From contig NC_135569.1 of NCBI RefSeq assembly GCF_964340395.1, positions 2,155,400-2,219,399 of the forward strand: DNA of 64,000 nucleotides, written 5' to 3'. The first letter of the stretch is position 1. Every line of letters begins with the position of its first letter. Under the pieces are notes generated by a model. The model searched no databases and was not told where the DNA came from. It saw nothing but the letters and a program-made list of their open reading frames with translations. The DNA comes from Glandiceps talaboti (Eukaryota > Hemichordata > Enteropneusta > Spengelidae). This document shows positions 29,376 through 43,100 of the stretch, piece after piece. The position numbers were made by a program, and so were the translations under genes.

Positions 29376-31464
29376 TTCGGTCACAATAGTAACAATACTA
29401 TTTCAGCTCAAGAATATCTCTGTGTCATGATTTCCCTTTTGTGCAAATATGACATTATTTTCATAAAGATTGTAATATTTTACACTTTTAGTCACATTTA
29501 ATAAATGACAGTTTTAGTGCATCCTACATCTGCAGCATTCGTACCTTCTTATTGTGTTATGATTTTCTGAAGACATGGACAGTTTGGTGTAAATATTGCT
29601 ATGAATCAGTCTTATTCAACATATGTATTTGTTTAGCCTTCTTAGACGTTGGGTGGTCAACTTTGTAAGCCTTCTCTTCTATGACAACACTGAAGTCGGA
29701 GCACCATCCATCCTTGTATGGTGGCTACATGTTTGTTCAGTCAAGTTAACCATTAATCACAAACATCTAACTCCGACAACTGAAAATCAAAGTTTCAGTA
29801 CCAACTATTTATATTAATCTTGAAGTAAAATTTTGCAAAAAGCAAATATACACCAGTCTCCAAAATTGGTAGAATGATCCATTGACAAAGAAATGTTAAA
29901 ATTTAGACTGTGTTGGAGAGATGTACCGTATCTAGGCCCATTGGTGGTATGTATATCATTTTGAATACAAGCTTACCACCCTTGTTGGCTCTTTCTATCT
30001 GAACCTATAGAGAAGGCACTTTACTTGATAGGTCTATCTCTTGATTGTGATTACTCATGAGTTCAACATTGGTCTAAAAATGGGGTCTTCTAAAAAGTAG
30101 AACGGTCTAAAACAGGGTATTGGTTTTGGGTCAAAATTGGTCTAAAATGGGGTCTGGGGTTGACAGCATTGGCCACACACCCCTACCAGACCTGGCCAGT
30201 GGTCCCCCCCCCCCCAAAAAAAAAGGTACATGATAGGACTCACTCTAGAGATTAATCACCCATATTGGGCTGTTGCATTGAAACTGTAGAGGGCTTACTT
30301 TAGAAATATCACATCATAACACATATAATTATTCTCCCTTATTGGGGTGTTGTAAGTTAACCTCCAGGGGAATACGTTATTTATTCGGTATGTGTATAAC
30401 TACAGAGGGTGTACTTTACTTGGTTCACCTATAACTCCAGAGGGCGTTCTTTATTCAATAGGTCTATTAGTCATGGTTACTCAGGCTATAAAATGAAACA
30501 AGTGGCAATAATTGTTATTGTATGAACAATATATTTCTTAACAAAAAACACTCACAACAATTCCAACACTAAAGAATTCATGTTTTTCTTTTCCAAAACA
30601 TTTATCATTTTAACAAAAAGCAAAATATTTCTTCAAAAGAAATGTCCAAGACTCATCTTAGTATTAACTTTCAGAAAAAAAAACTTATAGAATACAAAAA
30701 AAGAGAGAAATTCTTGAACATTTCATATTACATTTTCTATAAAATATGAATCTTTACGCTTTATTTCAAACTTTCTTTTTGTTTGAACTAAATACTCATC
30801 CTACCAGAACACAACTCAAAGAAATTAAATTTTCTGAACTTTTAATTTTTTTTTTACCATCTTTGAAATGTTAAACATCAATATCAAAACACTTTAACAG
30901 TCACTAACCACCTTAACAATTTATTCATGTACAATATAGGAATTCACTTGAGTACATTAAGGTGGTATCTTCCTCATCAAACATTAACAAATGGGATTAT
31001 AATTTTCTCAGAAGTACAAAAATCAGTTGCTTAATGTTCTGGCCATCATCTTGATATCTGGGTACACTATAAAGTGACTTGTGTCATTCCGCCCTCATTG
31101 GGGCGAGTAATGGCTAATGGTGCATCAAGAAATAGCATACCTTACAGACTAGGTGTAAGGTATGACAGATACAATTGGTTGTATGAAAGTTATATTCGGG
31201 TTTCTAGATATTGCTGATTTGTCTTCTACACTGTACAACACTTAACACTCAAGTAAAGCATTTCATCTGTTTGTCACCATTTTTAATAGTATTCTATATC
31301 AAGTGTAAAATAACGATTGAACCCTTACCCATGCAATTGCTTAAAGAGATATGAAGTTCCTAACTTTGTTAGTTCCCATGATGCCTCACACCTGGAAACA
31401 GCAGATCTCTTCTAAGCCAGATTTGTCAATTTCCATAACTACATGTACACTAGAGAGCTCATCA

Positions 31465-31558
31465 TCGCAAACCACGGCCTGTTTTACGACAACGTTCTTA
31501 ATGAGTCTCCTACTTATTTTGAAATGTAGTGGTAGAAATAATAACTCTGGTTTACGAG
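31465..31558. mobile_element. short hairpin MITE-like element, copy 2
   Basis: TCGCAAACCA at the left and TGGTTTACGA at the right are near-inverses. The interior is close to the copy at 13494-13572. Confidence 0.65.
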
Positions 31559-32894
31559 AATGTAGAGAACTTGGGCGATGCAGTCTGGGTCAGCTAAACT
31601 TAAAGAAATGCCACCAAACAAAATCAGCCTCACCTTTGTTCTCTTTTAAGTGAAATTAGAAATATGGACAAAACTACAAGAGCAGCTTTTCCAATTAGCC
31701 TTATATGTGTCACATTTATCTCCACTGTTTTCATATGTAGTCTTGCACTCTTCCCATTCTTACCACTGGAGTCGCTGTACTCACAGAAAAAAGGGGCAGG
31801 GATGATAAGTACAGTTATATGACAAGATATGTATATAGTCTGGGTTCCTCATAATAACTGTCCAGTGTCTATGGTTCCCTGTCCTAATTATACCACTGGT
31901 GGCATTGTTCAGTCAGGCATGGCTATGTCAGAAATAAGAATGGGGGCTGGGAATGTGATTTAACAGATATATAGTACACAATGCAAGGCAAATGAACATT
32001 ATGCATTGATAACAAATTCTTATGGTATGATGTCCAGAATAACAGTACAACAGTCATCTGAAGTGCTTGTTGTTTGTTGCATCATGTCATCGCTATAACG
32101 ATGTAAGCTCTCACCAATCCAAAGTTGAATATGTCTAATCTGAGTTCACTTGGGAACCCCTTTCATAAAAACCATATACACAGGGTACAGTCAGGATAAA
32201 AACTGTTTCCAATCCATTAGCTAGACTGTCTACAGCATTGGGGTTGTGACTGCGCTAGCTGTTATCTACTATGAGAGTAAGCTTAGTCACAGATCAGTGC
32301 CATGGACAGTTTTAATAGCTAAAAGGTCACAAACAGTTTTTATTCTGAACTTGCCCTGTAGATTCGTGCTTGAAAACAATATCATGTTTGAGTGTCACTA
32401 GTTCACATACAGAAAGTTACTAGTTAGGTCATAGTAGGGACCACCTAGGTGTGCATTTGTCAATCAGATGGCTGTGAGCAGGTTCACCTAGATGAACAGT
32501 CACACAGTGTGTATGAGATGAGAATACAATAGAAATAGTTGTATGGATAAAAGTTCAGTCCTGTGACACTGTACTTGAAATCAAAGGTGCTTTGAAGTTG
32601 TACTTGCTCAAAAGGAATCTTTCCTCGAGGAAATATACATTTTCGATACACTTTTCCTAGTAAACTATTACATCACATTTCGACAAAAACATTATCATTC
32701 TACACAGTTTCACAAAAGTTGCAGACAGAATTGGAGAAATTGTACTCGTATCACAAATTGTCTTATCCAAAATAGGAACATCTGTTATCATCAAATGAAA
32801 TCAAGTGTAACAAAGCTATATAAAAGTAGCAAAGTAGACAAACCTGAATACTGTCGTCCTGAGAAACTGAAATTTGTTTATCATTTGCATATGA

Positions 32895-33500
32895 TTACTA
32901 GCATCTGGGTAGTGACCAATACAAATCTCTGTTACAAAAAAGACTGACCAATAAGGTAATAGCTTCAATACACATCTGGGTAGTGACCAATACAAATCTC
33001 TGTTACAAAAAAGATCGACCAATAAGATAATAGCTTCACTACACATCAGGGTAGTGACCAATACAAATCTCTGTTACAAAAAAGATTGACCAATAAGGAA
33101 CAAAATATTAATACACATCTGGGTAGTGACCAATACAAAACTCTGTTACAAAAAGATTGATTAGCTTTCAACTAACATCTGGACAGTCATCAATACAAAA
33201 TTCTGTTACAAAAAAAGACCGACCAATAAGGTAGAAGCTTTAAAACAGAAAGTTTCAGCAGGTTTTCAGGATGACAAGATGACAAGAATACTGATTTTAT
33301 GCAAATTTCTTCTGTTACTAGCATCTTGATATTTACCAATGCAAAACTCTGTTCCAAAAAATATATTGACCAATATTAGGAAAAAACTTTTAATACACAT
33401 CTGGACAGCAACCAATATAAAACTTTGTTACAAATACAGACTGACCAATAAGAAAGAAACTTTAAATACACATTTTGTTAGCAACCAATACAAAACAAGA
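32895..33500. repeat. 78-bp minisatellite, about seven copies
   Basis: Units carry ACATCTGGGTAGTGACCAAT, then ACAAATCTCTGTTACAAAAA and GACCAATAAGGTA. The left units are almost identical and the right ones diverged, so the array is growing or homogenising at its left side. The CCAAT motif is incidental unless shown otherwise. Confidence 0.88.
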
Positions 33501-34146
33501 AATAGCTTTATACACAAAGATTCTGCACTTTTGAGAATCAAACGAATACATTTGTTTGAATGTCTACAGGTGGAGTGTTTAACAGATTATAGAATAGTTG
33601 TGTTTATTGTAACAGGAAAAATGATATGCATTCTTCAATCATTTCAGTTGACATGATCAAGTTTACGTACAACTTTTAGTTAACCATTGAAAGTTTCCAC
33701 TGTCTATTTCGCTACTGAGTTACCATATGGATGACATTCATCCATAGGCAAATTATCAGACATCTAGAAGCTAAAAACACAGTGTCTTCCTCCTAAACAT
33801 GTGTTTTCATTTTTTTGGCTGGATTTTAACTGTGGATGACTGAAAACATGAAAAATCACTATGTATTGTTTACAGCTATACTTCTAACACAGTTTTGTTG
33901 ATATTATAGTGATGATGCAAGTTTCACTCTATCAAAGCATTTCCCAATTATTACCCCTCGCATAGACCTACATTATCAAAACTGTCCCTTACATTTCCTT
34001 CACTGCCTGAGGAGCACACTAATATTTGCATCTGTTCCTATAAGTTTTAATAAAATCGAGAATAGAGTATGACTTGGACAGTCCTCAGTGTATTTATAAA
34101 TTTTCACTTATCAAAGATGACCAACAGGTTACAATTACTGTACCTG

Positions 34147-34314
34147 TAAAGTCGTCATATGAATGAGGATTGGGAGATTTATTTTGGATTTTTACTTAAT
34201 ACAACAATTTTATCGTGGCTTACTTTACTAAATGAAAAATCATTATGAAACAATATATAGCAAGTCCTTGTTTATAACTCAGTAAATTGCAAAACATTTA
34301 TATGGCCACTTTAA
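34147..34314. mobile_element. TAAAGTGG-family MITE, whole copy
   Basis: About 168 bp, from TAAAGTCGTCATATGAAT to ATATGGCCACTTTA; the ends are imperfect inverted repeats. Other copies: 17130-17207, 20989-21333 (foldback dimer), 44225-44372. No coding capacity. Confidence 0.85.
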
Positions 34315-34317
34315 AGG

Positions 34318-34672
34318 TATTATTGTAGCCAAGTATTGTGGGGAATTTTGGCTCTGGCCTTTCCCCTACCACGCCTGGCATTTTGCTAGCAGCTGTTTAT
34401 TCAATCCTTAAAATTAGAGTAGGATTTCTTGCAGCAACATTTGAATATGATAATTATGTTTACATCATGTAACTCAACTTCTCTAAGCTGGTTCTAATCA
34501 CATGGTGTTGCTATTTACGTCATCTCATCGTACATAAAATTTAAAACCTAGGGAGAATTTGCACCTGATTTCTGGCCAAAGCAAACACCCACTAGCGAAA
34601 TACCAGGCATGTTAGGGGAAAGGAGAGCTAAAAATTCCCACATGATAGGATCTAGGCTAGCATTATAGCAAA
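34318..34672. mobile_element. foldback MITE with long terminal inverted repeats
   Basis: The left arm (GGGAATTTTGGCTCTGGCC, TTTCCCCTACCACGCCTGGC) is mirrored on the right (GCCATGC-like, TTAGGGGAAAGGAGAGC, AAAAATTCCC). Arms of about 55-75 bp match at roughly four bases in five. It abuts the TAAAGTGG-family copy and precedes a third element. Confidence 0.75.
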
Positions 34673-34773
34673 CTAGTCATTTTCCACTCTCATAGAATGT
34701 ATTGTACTGTTGCTGCAAACAAAGGCTGGTTGTTTTATGATAAAGTTTTAACTGCTTGTGGTTCATATTCATA

Positions 34774-35009
34774 TTACAACAAGTAACACTGAAGTAATGT
34801 ACTTTCTCTGAAGTGCTACACCCATTTATAGCATTTATATCAAGTGTAAAAGTATACTGTTTCAATTGGTTTATTTACAAGCCTAGCATGTGGCCTTTAT
34901 AATGTGGTCAATTAGTAAATAAAACAGTATACTTTTACACTTGATATGGATGCTATAAACTATTGTGATACATACAGAAAACGCTTTACTTTGGTGTTAT
35001 GGGTTGTAA
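34774..35009. mobile_element. TTACAAC-family foldback MITE, most complete copy
   Basis: A 236-bp element from TTACAACAAGTAACACTGAA to TTTGGTGTTATGGGTTGTAA. Inside, 34838-34862 and 34922-34946 are perfect 25-bp inverted repeats around GCATGTGGCC. Related copies: 17811-18075, 19098-19212, 22213-22389, and part of one near 31220-31310. Confidence 0.85.
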
Positions 35010-35842
35010 ATCTGTAATATATAAATTACAGTTCTGTATATTTTCAAAACATCTCTACAGCGTAAATGATGTCTATAAGGTACACCATGTCAGGGCGCCC
35101 TCATGCATTGCTCAACTTCTTTCACGACAGTTGAGGGCAGTGTGTCTACCAAAAAACTCCAAGACTGCTATCAGAATGTCATCTATAGTTAAGGTCTGTT
35201 CAACAGTTGTCTCCGACAAGAAAGAAAGGGAAGTCAAATGGGTTAAAACATCACCAAAAGTTTTCAAAATTAGAGTTTTGTTAACTGTACAACATTTAGA
35301 GACATCAGCACCAGTAAACTACACAGACCAAAGTGTGACGAAAAGACATTACCACTGTCACTGGACAACATCCAAGTACGTACAGCTAAAACATGGCATT
35401 TTCATTTAACCCATCAAATATGACACAAATCATGCTGAGATATGTTTTAAGACTTTCTAATGAATGCATGCCAAGAAGGGCAAGAGACAATTCTTCTCAG
35501 TAAGATGTCAAAACATGTCATAAGTTCATAGACAGGAATTATTAAGACATAACATGTAGAGAATTAACAGATGGAACGAGATATACCCTACACAATCAAA
35601 CATTTCGATGTATTGACACCAATGACATCTCCCAATCGAAACACTCAAGAACTCTTTAAATATTAACAGTAACAGCACATTGGTCATTTTTGAAACTTAC
35701 AAATTGTGGAAGTTTTTACATGGTCACAAAATAAGTAAAAATATTTTGAAATTATTGTTTTTAAATCAAAAGTTTCTCTCTTTGAGTTTGTTCATGAATA
35801 CTTGACAAGTGGATAAGTAACACACTGGAAGACACAACACTA

Positions 35843-37174
35843 TTAAAATGCAAAGTACACAGCATTGGTGGCTGTTGCTTTAGAATCTGGTGTTATCTTT
35901 GTAACGTCGTCCAGCATTCCACCAAACATTATCAGTTCACCTCGTCCAACCACCAAAGTATACAAACTGGTTTCTGGGGGAGGTCCGTGTACACATGAAA
36001 TAGTGGATGGAATTGGCTGTCCGTTTATTATTCCTGTGTTGGTGGCTGCCACTGGTTGATGCATGGGTGAATTGCTCCCACTTGATCTGCCACTTCTGAT
36101 TGGTTCACTGCTAGAAGAATCAGATGGAGATGCAGGGGGTGATCTGACTGGTTGCCACGTGACATGGCTCTCAGTTGCTACATCAGAAATGTCTAGTACA
36201 TACATTTGCATAGCACTTCTAGACTGTGTATTTGGGATAAACTTTGTTCCTGAATTGCTACGGAAAGTTTTACGGCAGGGAGAGCTGAAATTTGCACCTC
36301 TGTCACGTACATTTGGGCTGGCAGCTCTGCGGCTTGGTGAGTGCTGTTGTCCATTTTCATGTATTGCACCCATTGGTTCATTTGCCAATGCATTGGCTGA
36401 ATGTTGCCCTGCATTACGCCTTGCCTCATACCGTGCACTAACAGTATCATTTTCAGGAATGTCATTTCTAGCAGCACAAGCACCTGCTTGAGCAGTCCCT
36501 GACCGAGTTGGAGAACTACTATTGCTACTCCTTCCATCTCTATCCTCAGTCTTATCATCTCGGTTTTCGTATCGTCCACGAGTTGGAGGTAGTACTGGTT
36601 CAGTAAAATTTCTCATAGAACTGTCCATGGAGACATCACTTCTGGTTCGCAAGTGACGAAGTTTGAAAATCCTAGATCTTGACGGTGAGCCAAATGACGT
36701 ACTGCTTGTGACACACCTCGAGAAACTAGCGCTGTTTGAATAAGTAGCATCCATTGGAGCAGAACCAAGACTACATCTGCGAGACATGCTATGTCTCGGT
36801 GATGATTCCCTAGAATCGCTACTAGCACCACTGGACCGACTGGACGTTTCCCAGTCAGAGAAATGTCTGCAGTGCTCTGGATCGGAATAAGTCCTGACGA
36901 CTGGACGTCGTCGTAAACTACCATGCCTAGTATGCACTGGGGATTCCCTTCCTTCCTGAGATCCATTGCCCCTCTGTGGTGAATGATGACGACAGAATTC
37001 TTGATGCTGATTGGTCCTCGGAGGAGACGAGTGATGTCTATAAACATTGGCCCTCAGTACAAAGTTATTTTGACTGTGAGACCTTTGATGTTGTGGGGAC
37101 GGTTTCAATGGAAGGGTTGGTATGCAGGATCTGTTCTTGATACTCTTGCTGTACACAACTACACGATCACCAAC
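35843..37174 (-). CDS. FBXO42: FBXO42 long terminal exon
   Basis: 444 codons with the stop codon. After the last kelch strand (VGDRVVVYSKSIK) comes a disordered region of about 320 residues rich in Ser, Arg, Pro and His, including SSPPR, RESSPRHSMSRR and SSSSEPIRSGRSSGSNSP. A conserved end follows: QMYVLDISD, GPPETSLYTLVVGRGELIMF and NAVYFAF. The acceptor is TTTTAG before GTTGGTGATC. Several long antisense open frames overlap it and are shadows. Confidence 0.95.
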   Translation of the reverse strand, partial: VGDRVVVYSKSIKNRSCIPTLPLKPSPQHQRSHSQNNFVLRANVYRHHSSPPRTNQHQEFCRHHSPQRGNGSQEGRESPVHTRHGSLRRRPVVRTYSDPEHCRHFSDWETSSRSSGASSDSRESSPRHSMSRRCSLGSAPMDATYSNSASFSRCVTSSTSFGSPSRSRIFKLRHLRTRSDVSMDSSMRNFTEPVLPPTRGRYENRDDKTEDRDGRSSNSSSPTRSGTAQAGACAARNDIPENDTVSARYEARRNAGQHSANALANEPMGAIHENGQQHSPSRRAASPNVRDRGANFSSPCRKTFRSNSGTKFIPNTQSRSAMQMYVLDISDVATESHVTWQPVRSPPASPSDSSSSEPIRSGRSSGSNSPMHQPVAATNTGIINGQPIPSTISCVHGPPPETSLYTLVVGRGELIMFGGMLDDVTKITPDSKATATNAVYFAF

Positions 37175-40100
37175 CTAAAAGTGAACCACACAGAATAAAT
37201 ATTCAGCAATTTTACACTTGTATCACAAACTTGAAGACAGACTGCATGTTAAAAAAACAAGAGTCTGCTTGCAACAACAAATTACAGACAAGTCACCTAT
37301 GGAGGTTTTCATTCTCATATGTCACCACCCAAAATTTATGGAACTCTTGCCACTTGACATTCACCAAGCCTCCAGCCTGGATTATTTCAAAACAAAACTG
37401 AAGACTTATTTGTTCACCAAAGCATATGGTGTGCTTTAGCCATTCAGTGATACTGAACAGAACATTGCTCTGGAAATCAGTGCTATAGAAATTTGATTGA
37501 TTGATTGATTGATTGATTGATATTGGTCAATATTGGTACTTGCATGCACACATGCTTATGACTTGACTATGGCATTGTAAAAGATAACATGATTGTGGAC
37601 AGCGTCACTGAAATGGTTAACAAAATAGAGGAAAGTTTCATTGATGGTAAACAAGTTTTTGGCCAGTTTCATTGTGCAAAAGGAATCCTTTGAAAGGAAA
37701 AGTGTCCCATTACATAAAATTGAGTATGGTTGAAGCAACGGTGATGAGATGGAAAAGTATTATAACTTACTTTACATGCTGGATGACACCAGAGTTGTGG
37801 AGCGGCAAAATCTTCATTATAAACCTCTACTTCCTGCCATACCCATGGTATACAATCCATTCTGAGTAACCACATATCACTGAACATCTGTTATTACAAC
37901 AAAGTGAAAAATTGACTCCAAGTAGGTTTAAAATAAATTGTGCCTCGGACATAAACTATAAAATTTGGCTGTTACTTTGTTCAAGAAACCTCCAACCCTT
38001 ATCAGTTAAAATCAATAAAAAGAATCAGTGGTCACCATACAAATTTTTTAAATAGCGGTCAACATGATATTAAAATTAGGCCAGTTTAGAATCCAATTTG
38101 GCCATTGAATACTGTGTTAACTCCACGGGGAAAATAAAAGATGTTCGAATTCCTTGAAAACAACATCTATCCAAACATTCACTCAAAAGGAGATGTTCAT
38201 GTCTTTCAAATATTTTTTTGTAATCCATGTTTCTTTTAACTGACACCTCGAATCTGTTTTCATAATTAATATTATTTTTTAATTGACAACATTCTTATTT
38301 ATGCACTCTAAAACCATGTCAAGATTCTTTATGAGGCTGTATTGAAATACTAAAAACCCTATTAAATGTCCATCCAGTCATCCAGTCATCTAAAAGTAAT
38401 CTTAAATTTTCTTGAATAATGCACTCTCAAGTGACAGGTGTTGTCTAACGAAAGAAGATATCTATAAAATGAATGCACCGGAATGGGTAACCATCCATGA
38501 AGTTAAGTAAGAAATGTAACTTTAATGGATGTAATTTTGTAGACCTAATACACTACTCTGAACCTAGATATGCCCAGTGGCAACTTTATAGTTATTGCAG
38601 TGTCTTTATGAGGCAGCTGTCTTGTGTGATAAGAGAAACTTCTAAAGTTAATATACAGTTGGACTGTACAATATGGTTACTTTGGAATGGTGAATTGGAA
38701 ACGAATGTGACATTTCGATCCGTCTACTGCGGACCTTGATCACGCAATGATTTAATTATTCAGCATTTATGTTTCTCTCTGGACTCGTGGAATAATATGT
38801 TCATAAATTTATGGTAGTTGGTATCCTTGGTCCCTGTCCATGATGGGTCTCCTCTGTCTGATGTAAATAGCTTCCTTTACTTTGTGTCTTAACCAGTCCT
38901 GTTCTCTGACTAGAACCTTGGTGTTATCCTATGACACATTGTGGCTGTTTTTGTTGCAGTCGTTCCCAACTCCAGTGGTCTTATCTCTTTTTGTGTTTTC
39001 TTTGAATCAGACATTGAGTAGGCGTTTGGACTCTACAATATACATGTATGTATGGCTATTATCATTCCAACAGTCCAGAGAGAGACATCAACACTGAATA
39101 ATTAAATCATTGCGTGATCAAGGTTTGTAGTAGGTGGATTGAAATGTCGCATTCGTTTCCAATTTATCGGTCCAAGGTAACTATATTGTACTGTCCTATT
39201 GATTCTTGAATAATATATTCCATGAATAATATAGCCTCCATTAATATGCAGTTGCTTAAAAGTCTCTCTACAGACAAAATGAACTTTTTTCTGGTTTTAT
39301 TGTGCATGTCATTATTACGGAGTATAATTTGAAACACACAATGACTCTCTTTACATTTGGTGATTTCCTGAAGTAAAATATGAAGTAATCTCCTATTGTA
39401 GACTACTAATCTTGTCTAGACTTAGGATATAAAAGAATGATTCTGAATACCAGGCATGTCATCAATTATGCATAGTACAGAGATTTGTAATATTACGACT
39501 TGATAAAATGTAACTTTTCTCACCATGTTGGCGCCACCACATCCCCCGATGATAAGTAGACAGGAGTCGTTGACTACAACCTGTGAACAGAACATAACAG
39601 ATTAGTACTAGTTAGTTTGTGTTTGGAATATATTGAGGTTTTACAACCTGTGAACGATTCATAGGAGGTAGTTTGTGTTTATAAAATCATCATATTTGTC
39701 TGTTACAACAAGGCACATTGGGAACTCTATTTCAACAAAATAGAAATGTAAATCTGAAAGTACCAACCTCTACAGGTTACATCACCCCCTTATCTACTAG
39801 AAATATAATATACTCATTTAGAGGCTACATTTCAACACAAAAAGTTTGTTTTCAATCATTATAAACTGAAATTATCACAGAAAGGAATTGGCAAACACTT
39901 TTTTAAATTCAGGGCCAAAATCATAACGAATTGTAACACAAGCCAGGGAAAGCTACACCATGAAGCCATCAAAAGAGTATGTATGACATACACATGGTAA
40001 TATTTCTACTGCTTAACCCCTTCAATACTGAAAACATTCCCGTCAAAATTGTTTGGACAAAATTCTTGTTTTATGTAAGTTTTTGGCATATATCAACTTC

Positions 40101-43100
40101 ATTTTAGACTGGAATTAAAGAAATGTTACTTCCTAATAAAGTAATATTATTGTAATTATGAAAATATTCATATAAATTGGGTCCCCATATTATTTAAAAC
40201 TCGTCTCTAGTCATGAAAGGGTTAAAAGGATGCCATCAGAACTCTATAATACATGTACATGAAAGTCAGATCTCCTATGAAGAATGTCATCATGAAACTA
40301 CACTCTAAATGTTTTGGTGTATGAAAAATTTTGTGGAATGGCTATATAAGACGTGTCAGGTAAACTTTTAAGTTGGAATACCGTAAAACCTGGACATTTT
40401 GGCTTGAGACTTAATTTGCTGGAAAATAAAAATGCAAAAATAAAGTTGTCATGTACTATTAGAAGTATATGAGTCATCAATGTATGAATATGTATGAGTA
40501 TTGGATGCATTGCATATTCATACATTGATGACTCATATACTTCTTAGTACATGTCAAAAGTGACTAAAATGCCTTCTTGTACATAAACACAATGAACCAA
40601 TCTGGTAACTAGCAAAAAAATAGTCTTTGAGAACTAGCTGAAGATTGCATAATTTTCTAGTGATGAAAATATCTAGTTTTACAGTACATTGCAAGGGAAA
40701 TGAGACAGTATTATAACTCTTATAATTGGTCCACTGTGTTCAGTGCCACTCAATTGACACCTAACCAGGGCTTTACTTGCCCCAAGGACAAGTAGATAAT
40801 GAAAGGTATCTGTCTGAATTTAAAAGTACATGTGCTTGTCCACACACTGGATATTTTTTTATCAGTCTTTGTCATCATGCAGGTTGCCAAAATGTTCCTT
40901 CCAGTTTGACTTTTATTTTGGGATTTTGTTATTAGCATAAACTGTCAACTCAGGAAATCTAAAGACTTATTGTCCATATACTTCTATTCATATGATCAAA
41001 CATGACTTTGAAAGTTTCTGCAAGTACAGGTAATTATATTTCAATGTACAATAAGTGAGCAGAGGTTTCAAATCAATAACCATGAGAAATTCTACTTGTC
41101 CATTGGGACAAGTATTTCCTAAAACCACTTGCCCAAGGCTTAAAATCAATTGTCTGAGACAAGTAAAACATCCTTATTTTGAGCCTTGCTAAACATATAT
41201 GAAAATTAATATAAATCCTTTGTATACCACTTATTTAATGCACGTAAAGTATGTTTTTGAGATAAAAAAATTGTAAGTATTCAGCTAAAATAAATCCAGC
41301 GCCAAAATACACACAACTACAACATGGAAACTCTGAACACATGTAACACAAAGCTATTCCATTAAGCCATCAAAACTCTACGCACAACAGCAAAATTTCT
41401 ACTTGAAGTACGCCATCAGAACTTTAAGTACAACACACGGACTGCAAATCTCATTAGAAGGATACAATTCCACTGTGATATCCTCCTTGGGTTCTGACAA
41501 GACTCAATAAAAAGTCAGAAATGGCAGTAATCTGAGTAACCACCTAATTGCCAGACTGTTACACAGAGAGATCTATTTTTCAAATTATAACGAGCAATCT
41601 CACTAAGCTGCGGAATATAGCCCATAACAAACCTGACCCTAAACCTCAAAATGTCATAAGACTTATCTCGGTATGCAAATAAGCCTCTGTCCTTTAAAGT
41701 TAGGTAGTTTAACGTCTTGAGATTTCACATACAATAAAGAATCTATTTCCAATATCCAATCAGTGTCAAGATGTACAATTTTCAAAAACGCTACAAAATA
41801 TCAAAGTTGAGTGGAGACATAACGATAAAAGAACCTACTGTACTCACATAGCGTACACTCACTCAGTTTTTATCTGTGTATGACACGTTTTGCCAATTAG
41901 ATACATGCAAGAACTATGGTGAATTATACCCTTAATACCTAGATAACGAAATAAACCGTTGAATGATGAATGAAATGTAAATTAAATCCCTTGAGTTCCT
42001 TAGCTCATTTCGCAATATACACCCAGTGATGTAGTTAGCTTTTACATGAGAAATTACATTTTTTAATATTATTTTTTCAGAAAGAGAGTTAAATATGGTC
42101 AAATGTAAGGTCCACATCTCAGAACAAAATTTAAAGATGGAACCGGAAATCTTGAAACTAATATTCATATTCATATTATGAATCATCATTATATAAAAGT
42201 CAGTTTTTGAAAATTATATTTATCTCATGAATGTCAACTTAGGCCTAAAAAAATAATTTGTGTGGTTCCGATTACATTCAATTTTAGAATAGGTGGGATA
42301 GGTAGATTTTTTTTCTTCATATCTGAGTGTCTAGTTCAGGTAGTTATGTTTTCCATTGTTTTCCATAAGTTCTCTGTGTTATTGGTTTCTTCCCATCAGA
42401 TGTACAGCCATTGCAGATTGGAAGAACAGTTTTATATTGTCTTTTTAAAGTTGATGTCAGTTTCTGCATCCACTATTTCTTGTGAGACTTCATACATTTA
42501 TACTAAGTACCTAATGTACTTGTACATCTCTCTACTTCAAATTTTGACAATTGGTTCATTAGCTTCAGTCAAAAATATGTGAGTAGAATTATTAGTATTC
42601 ATATTGAAAACACAACACTTATTTTAGCATCTTGATGAAGCTTTTGATGAAAATCAAGACTGTAAACACAACACTTATCTCAGTGTCTTGATGAAGCTAA
42701 TTTGTTAAAACCAAGACTAAAAACACAACACTTGTGAAGTTATCTCAATGGCTTGATGAAGCTTTTGTTGAAAACCAAGTCTCTAAACATAACACTGATC
42801 TCAGTGTCTTGATGAAGCTTTTGTCGAAAACCAAGACTCTAAACTTAACACTTATCTCAGTGTCTTGATGAAGCTTTTGTTAAAACCAAGACTAAAAACA
42901 CAACACTTGTGAAGTTATGTCAATGTCTTGATGAAGCTTTTGTCGAAAACCAAGACTCTAAACATAACACTTATCTCAGTGTCTCAATAATTCATTTTTT
43001 GATAAACTTTATGTCATGATTTTTGGAGCACTTGAATGACTCAACAAAATTATCAGCAATAACAACAGGGCACACATACAAATATATCCATCCAATACAG

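Noticed and set aside
34999-35409. 136-codon + strand open frame
   Set aside because: It begins inside a MITE, has no recognisable domain, and lies opposite the probable FBXO42 3' untranslated region.
36063-37047. Several 120-145 codon open frames
   Set aside because: All overlap the FBXO42 terminal exon in other frames. The conserved QMYVLDISD and GRGELIMFGG motifs fix the true frame.
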